In this document: in pieces, positions 6,048-7,634 of the stretch
Position numbering within the stretch: position 1 is the first letter of the stretch
How the letters are laid out: every line of letters starts with the position of its first letter
NCBI GenBank assembly: GCA_964493945.1
Contig: CAZBQG010000224.1
Span: 1-7,634 of the forward strand
DNA: 7,634 nucleotides
Direction: 5' to 3'
From: CAZBQG01 sp964493945
GTDB taxonomy: Bacteria > Pseudomonadota > Alphaproteobacteria > Rhodospirillales > UBA2165
Notes under the pieces: model-generated
What the model was told of the DNA's origin: nothing
Databases searched by the model: none
Seen by the model: the letters and a program-made list of their open reading frames with translations, nothing else
Made by a program: the position numbers and the translations under genes

Positions 6048-6440
6048 ATGTATTCCGAGACGACGCGCTCCATTAAAATCACAGTGGAACCCTCCTTTCT
6101 GGATGATCACTCCGAGCCCGATGATTATCATTATGTCTGGGCCTATGAGGTGACCATCGAAAATCTGGGGGGCGAGACGGTTCAGTTGCTGCGCCGCCAC
6201 TGGATGATCACCGATTCCAACGGCCAGACCGAGGAAGTGCAGGGCGACGGCGCTGTGGGCGAGCAGCCTATTCTGGAGCCGGGCGAAATTTTCGAATATG
6301 TCAGCGGCACGCTGCTCAACACACCATCGGGAATCATGCGGGGCTCCTATGGGATGGTTAATCAGGAGGGGTTGCACTTCGATGTGCCGGTGCCCGCCTT
6401 TTCCCTTGATTCACCGCATGAGATCGTCCATCTACATTAA
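6048..6440 (+). CDS. apaG: ApaG domain protein
   Basis: The 130-residue protein matches ApaG over its full length. It has an N-terminal beta strand segment (SIKITVEPSFL), the central RRHWMITD at 49-56, the GxGxxG motif GDGAVG at 66-71, EQPILEPGE at 72-80, and SGTLLNTPSGIMRGSYGM near 86-103. It ends with FDVPVPAFSLDSP. The fold is a small fibronectin-III-like beta sandwich, also found fused to some F-box proteins. The biochemical role is unsettled. The gene name came from association with diadenosine tetraphosphate hydrolase (apaH) and with cobalt and magnesium resistance. Here apaH is not adjacent. The gene sits 45 bases after the small ORF and before folE, so co-transcription is plausible. 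The SD is weak (GGAA about 10 bases upstream). Confidence 0.93.
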   Translation: MYSETTRSIKITVEPSFLDDHSEPDDYHYVWAYEVTIENLGGETVQLLRRHWMITDSNGQTEEVQGDGAVGEQPILEPGEIFEYVSGTLLNTPSGIMRGSYGMVNQEGLHFDVPVPAFSLDSPHEIVHLH

Positions 6441-6444
6441 TCCG

Positions 6445-6462
6445 CGCTCCTTACCGGGAGCG
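6445..6462. repeat. Hairpin between apaG and folE
   Basis: CGCTCC (6445-6450) pairs with GGAGCG (6457-6462) around a six-base loop. No T-run follows, so it is more likely a transcript-processing or pausing structure than a terminator. Confidence 0.35.
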
Positions 6463-6493
6463 GACCGGACCGGCATGAAAGCCGGTGACACGC

Positions 6494-7132
6494 ATGAAAA
6501 AGGAATTTTGGAGAGTGGCAGGTAAAAAAGGAAAAGCATCCGGCAAACCGAGCCGGAAAGAAGCGGAAGACGCCGTCCGCGTTCTCTTGCACTGGGCTGG
6601 TGACGATCCGGCCCGTGAGGGGCTTTTGGGCACACCCGACAGGGTCGTGCGCGCCTATGAAGAATATTATGCCGGTTATGCGGTGGAGCCCGACGAACTT
6701 CTGGGCCGCACCTTTGAGGAAACCGATGGCTATGACGAAATGGTGGTCCTCAAGGACATCAATTTCGCGTCGCATTGCGAACACCATATGGCACCGATCA
6801 TCGGCAAGGTCCATATCGCCTATCTGCCCCATCGCCGGGTGGTGGGCATTTCAAAACTGGCCCGATTGGTGGAAATTTACGCCAGACGCCTGCAGATTCA
6901 GGAAAAGATGACGTCTCAGATCGCCAACAAGCTCAATGAGGTGATGAAACCCAAGGGCGTGGCCGTGGTCATCGAGGCGCTTCATGAATGCATGACCACG
7001 CGCGGCATCGACAAGCCGGGCGTGAATATGGTGACCAGCCGCATGCTGGGCGCGTTTCGCGACGATCCCTCGACACGGCGCGAATTTCTCGCCATGATCG
7101 ACCATCCGACCGGCGCCAAGGGTTACGGCTGA
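6494..7132 (+). CDS. folE: GTP cyclohydrolase I
   Basis: This cytosolic enzyme converts GTP to 7,8-dihydroneopterin triphosphate, the first step to tetrahydrofolate and also the entry to queuosine. From the ATG at 6494 it has 212 residues, close to the usual length. Zinc ligands are Cys95 and His98 (HCEHHMAP) and Cys166 (HECMTTRG). His97 is the catalytic neighbour equivalent to His112 of the E. coli enzyme. Other family marks are EGLLGTPDRVVRAYEE near residue 42, GISKLARLVEIYARRLQIQE near 118-137 and TSRMLGAFRDD near 181. The first 20 residues are Lys-rich and poorly conserved in the family. A GTG at 6485 and a GTG at 6515 are other possible starts, and none has a strong SD. It follows apaG by about 50 bases. 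Confidence 0.95.
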   Translation: MKKEFWRVAGKKGKASGKPSRKEAEDAVRVLLHWAGDDPAREGLLGTPDRVVRAYEEYYAGYAVEPDELLGRTFEETDGYDEMVVLKDINFASHCEHHMAPIIGKVHIAYLPHRRVVGISKLARLVEIYARRLQIQEKMTSQIANKLNEVMKPKGVAVVIEALHECMTTRGIDKPGVNMVTSRMLGAFRDDPSTRREFLAMIDHPTGAKGYG

Positions 7133-7179
7133 CGTCGGATTTCCCAGACCACCGGCCCGGCACAAGCGGGGGCTTCGGC

Positions 7180-7184
7180 GGAGG
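7180..7184 (+). promoter_or_regulatory. Ribosome binding site of trkH
   Basis: GGAGG ends 9 bases before the GTG at 7194. It supports that codon as start. Confidence 0.6.
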
Positions 7185-7193
7185 CGGACTTCG

Positions 7194-7634
7194 GTGATCA
7201 ATGTTCGGCCCATATTCCTGGTTCTAGGTATGCTTTTGACCACGCTTGCCGTGGTCATGGTGATTCCGGCCGCGGTCGATGGCCTCACCGGCAATCCGGA
7301 TTGGCAGGTCTTCGCCGCAGCCGCCGGGGTGACCTTGTTCATCGGTGTTTCCCTGACCCTCAGCGGCTGGGGAGGGGCCCAGCGCCTGGGCGTGCGCCGG
7401 GCCTTTATCCTGACCAACTTGGCCTGGCTGGTGCTGACCTTTTTCGCATCGCTTCCTTTCGCCTTTTCCGAACTTGATCTGAGTTTCACCGACGCCTTCT
7501 TCGAGGCCATGTCGGGGATCACGACGACCGGCGCCACCGTTTTGAGCAATCTGGATCGGGCGCCCCCCGGCCTGCTTTTATGGCGCGCCCTTTTACAATG
7601 GCTGGGGGGGATCGGCATCATCGTCATGGCCATC
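7194..7634 (+). CDS. trkH: TrkH/KtrB-type potassium uptake protein (5' part; runs off window)
   Basis: The first 147 residues of an inner-membrane potassium translocation subunit are present, and the frame stays open to the window end. Membrane segments are at about residues 6-27, 38-58 and 69-90. A pore helix and selectivity loop follow (FFEAMSGITTTGATVL, 102-117), with Gly113 as the filter glycine of the first of the four pore repeats. Next comes the family stretch PPGLLLWRALLQWLGGIGII at 124-143. The protein normally works with the cytosolic NAD-binding subunit TrkA, which is not in the window. The full length should be about 480 residues, so roughly two thirds is missing. It begins at GTG with a good SD, 61 bases after folE and in the same direction. 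Confidence 0.92.
   Translation, partial: MINVRPIFLVLGMLLTTLAVVMVIPAAVDGLTGNPDWQVFAAAAGVTLFIGVSLTLSGWGGAQRLGVRRAFILTNLAWLVLTFFASLPFAFSELDLSFTDAFFEAMSGITTTGATVLSNLDRAPPGLLLWRALLQWLGGIGIIVMAI

Noticed and set aside
6475..6525. 16-codon ORF overlapping the folE start as a leader peptide
   Set aside because: It has no SD and no runs of a single amino acid codon or attenuator structure. It is most likely chance.
4786..7132. A pterin or deazaguanine pathway joining the radical SAM enzyme with folE
   Set aside because: The radical SAM protein has the ordinary CX3CX2C motif rather than the variant of many QueE proteins. No queC, queD or moa genes are present, and apaG and the unknown ORF lie between.
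6851..7633. Long minus-strand open frame (260 codons) opposite folE and trkH
   Set aside because: It is antisense to two clear genes with conserved motifs. Its translation is a low-complexity Arg/Ser/Pro shadow, and it has no SD.

Overview
The window looks like part of a chromosome from a fairly GC-rich alphaproteobacterium, possibly near Rhodospirillales. This rests on protein resemblance recalled from memory (citrate synthase, ApaG, FolE and TrkH), high third-position GC in most genes and classical Shine-Dalgarno sites. No database search was possible. No phage, insertion sequence, CRISPR array, tRNA or rRNA was seen.

Layout. Positions 1-800 hold the 3' part of a decayed citrate synthase gene, with a stop codon in frame and a one-base deletion. 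Positions 929-1834 encode a two-domain VOC (type I extradiol dioxygenase-like) protein. A less GC-rich stretch follows, about 1850-2440. It carries a probable small membrane protein on the minus strand and then a roughly 200-base gene-free region with a hairpin and a 9-bp tandem repeat. Next comes a cupin of the cysteine-dioxygenase type on the plus strand. It meets, tail to tail and with overlapping stop codons, a large thiamine-diphosphate (ThDP) enzyme on the minus strand. The ThDP gene is divergent from a radical SAM gene, and the region between them is packed with short perfect palindromes. Downstream on the plus strand lie an unrecognised 85-100 residue ORF, apaG, folE (GTP cyclohydrolase I) and the start of a TrkH-type potassium transporter that runs off the window.

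How the genes work together. The right-hand half (radical SAM, small ORF, apaG, folE, trkH) is co-directional and looks like housekeeping neighbours rather than one pathway. The left and middle part holds three enzymes of unknown substrate: a VOC dioxygenase, a mononuclear-iron cupin and a decarboxylase-like ThDP enzyme. These alternate in strand, so they do not form a single operon. They could contribute to catabolism of aromatic or thiol/2-oxo acid compounds, but nothing in the sequence fixes a substrate. The less ordinary items are the radical SAM protein with its unknown small partner ORF, the ThDP enzyme with a benzoylformate-decarboxylase-like set of active-site residues, and the palindrome-rich divergent promoter region. 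I found no clear evidence of a wholly new biological system.
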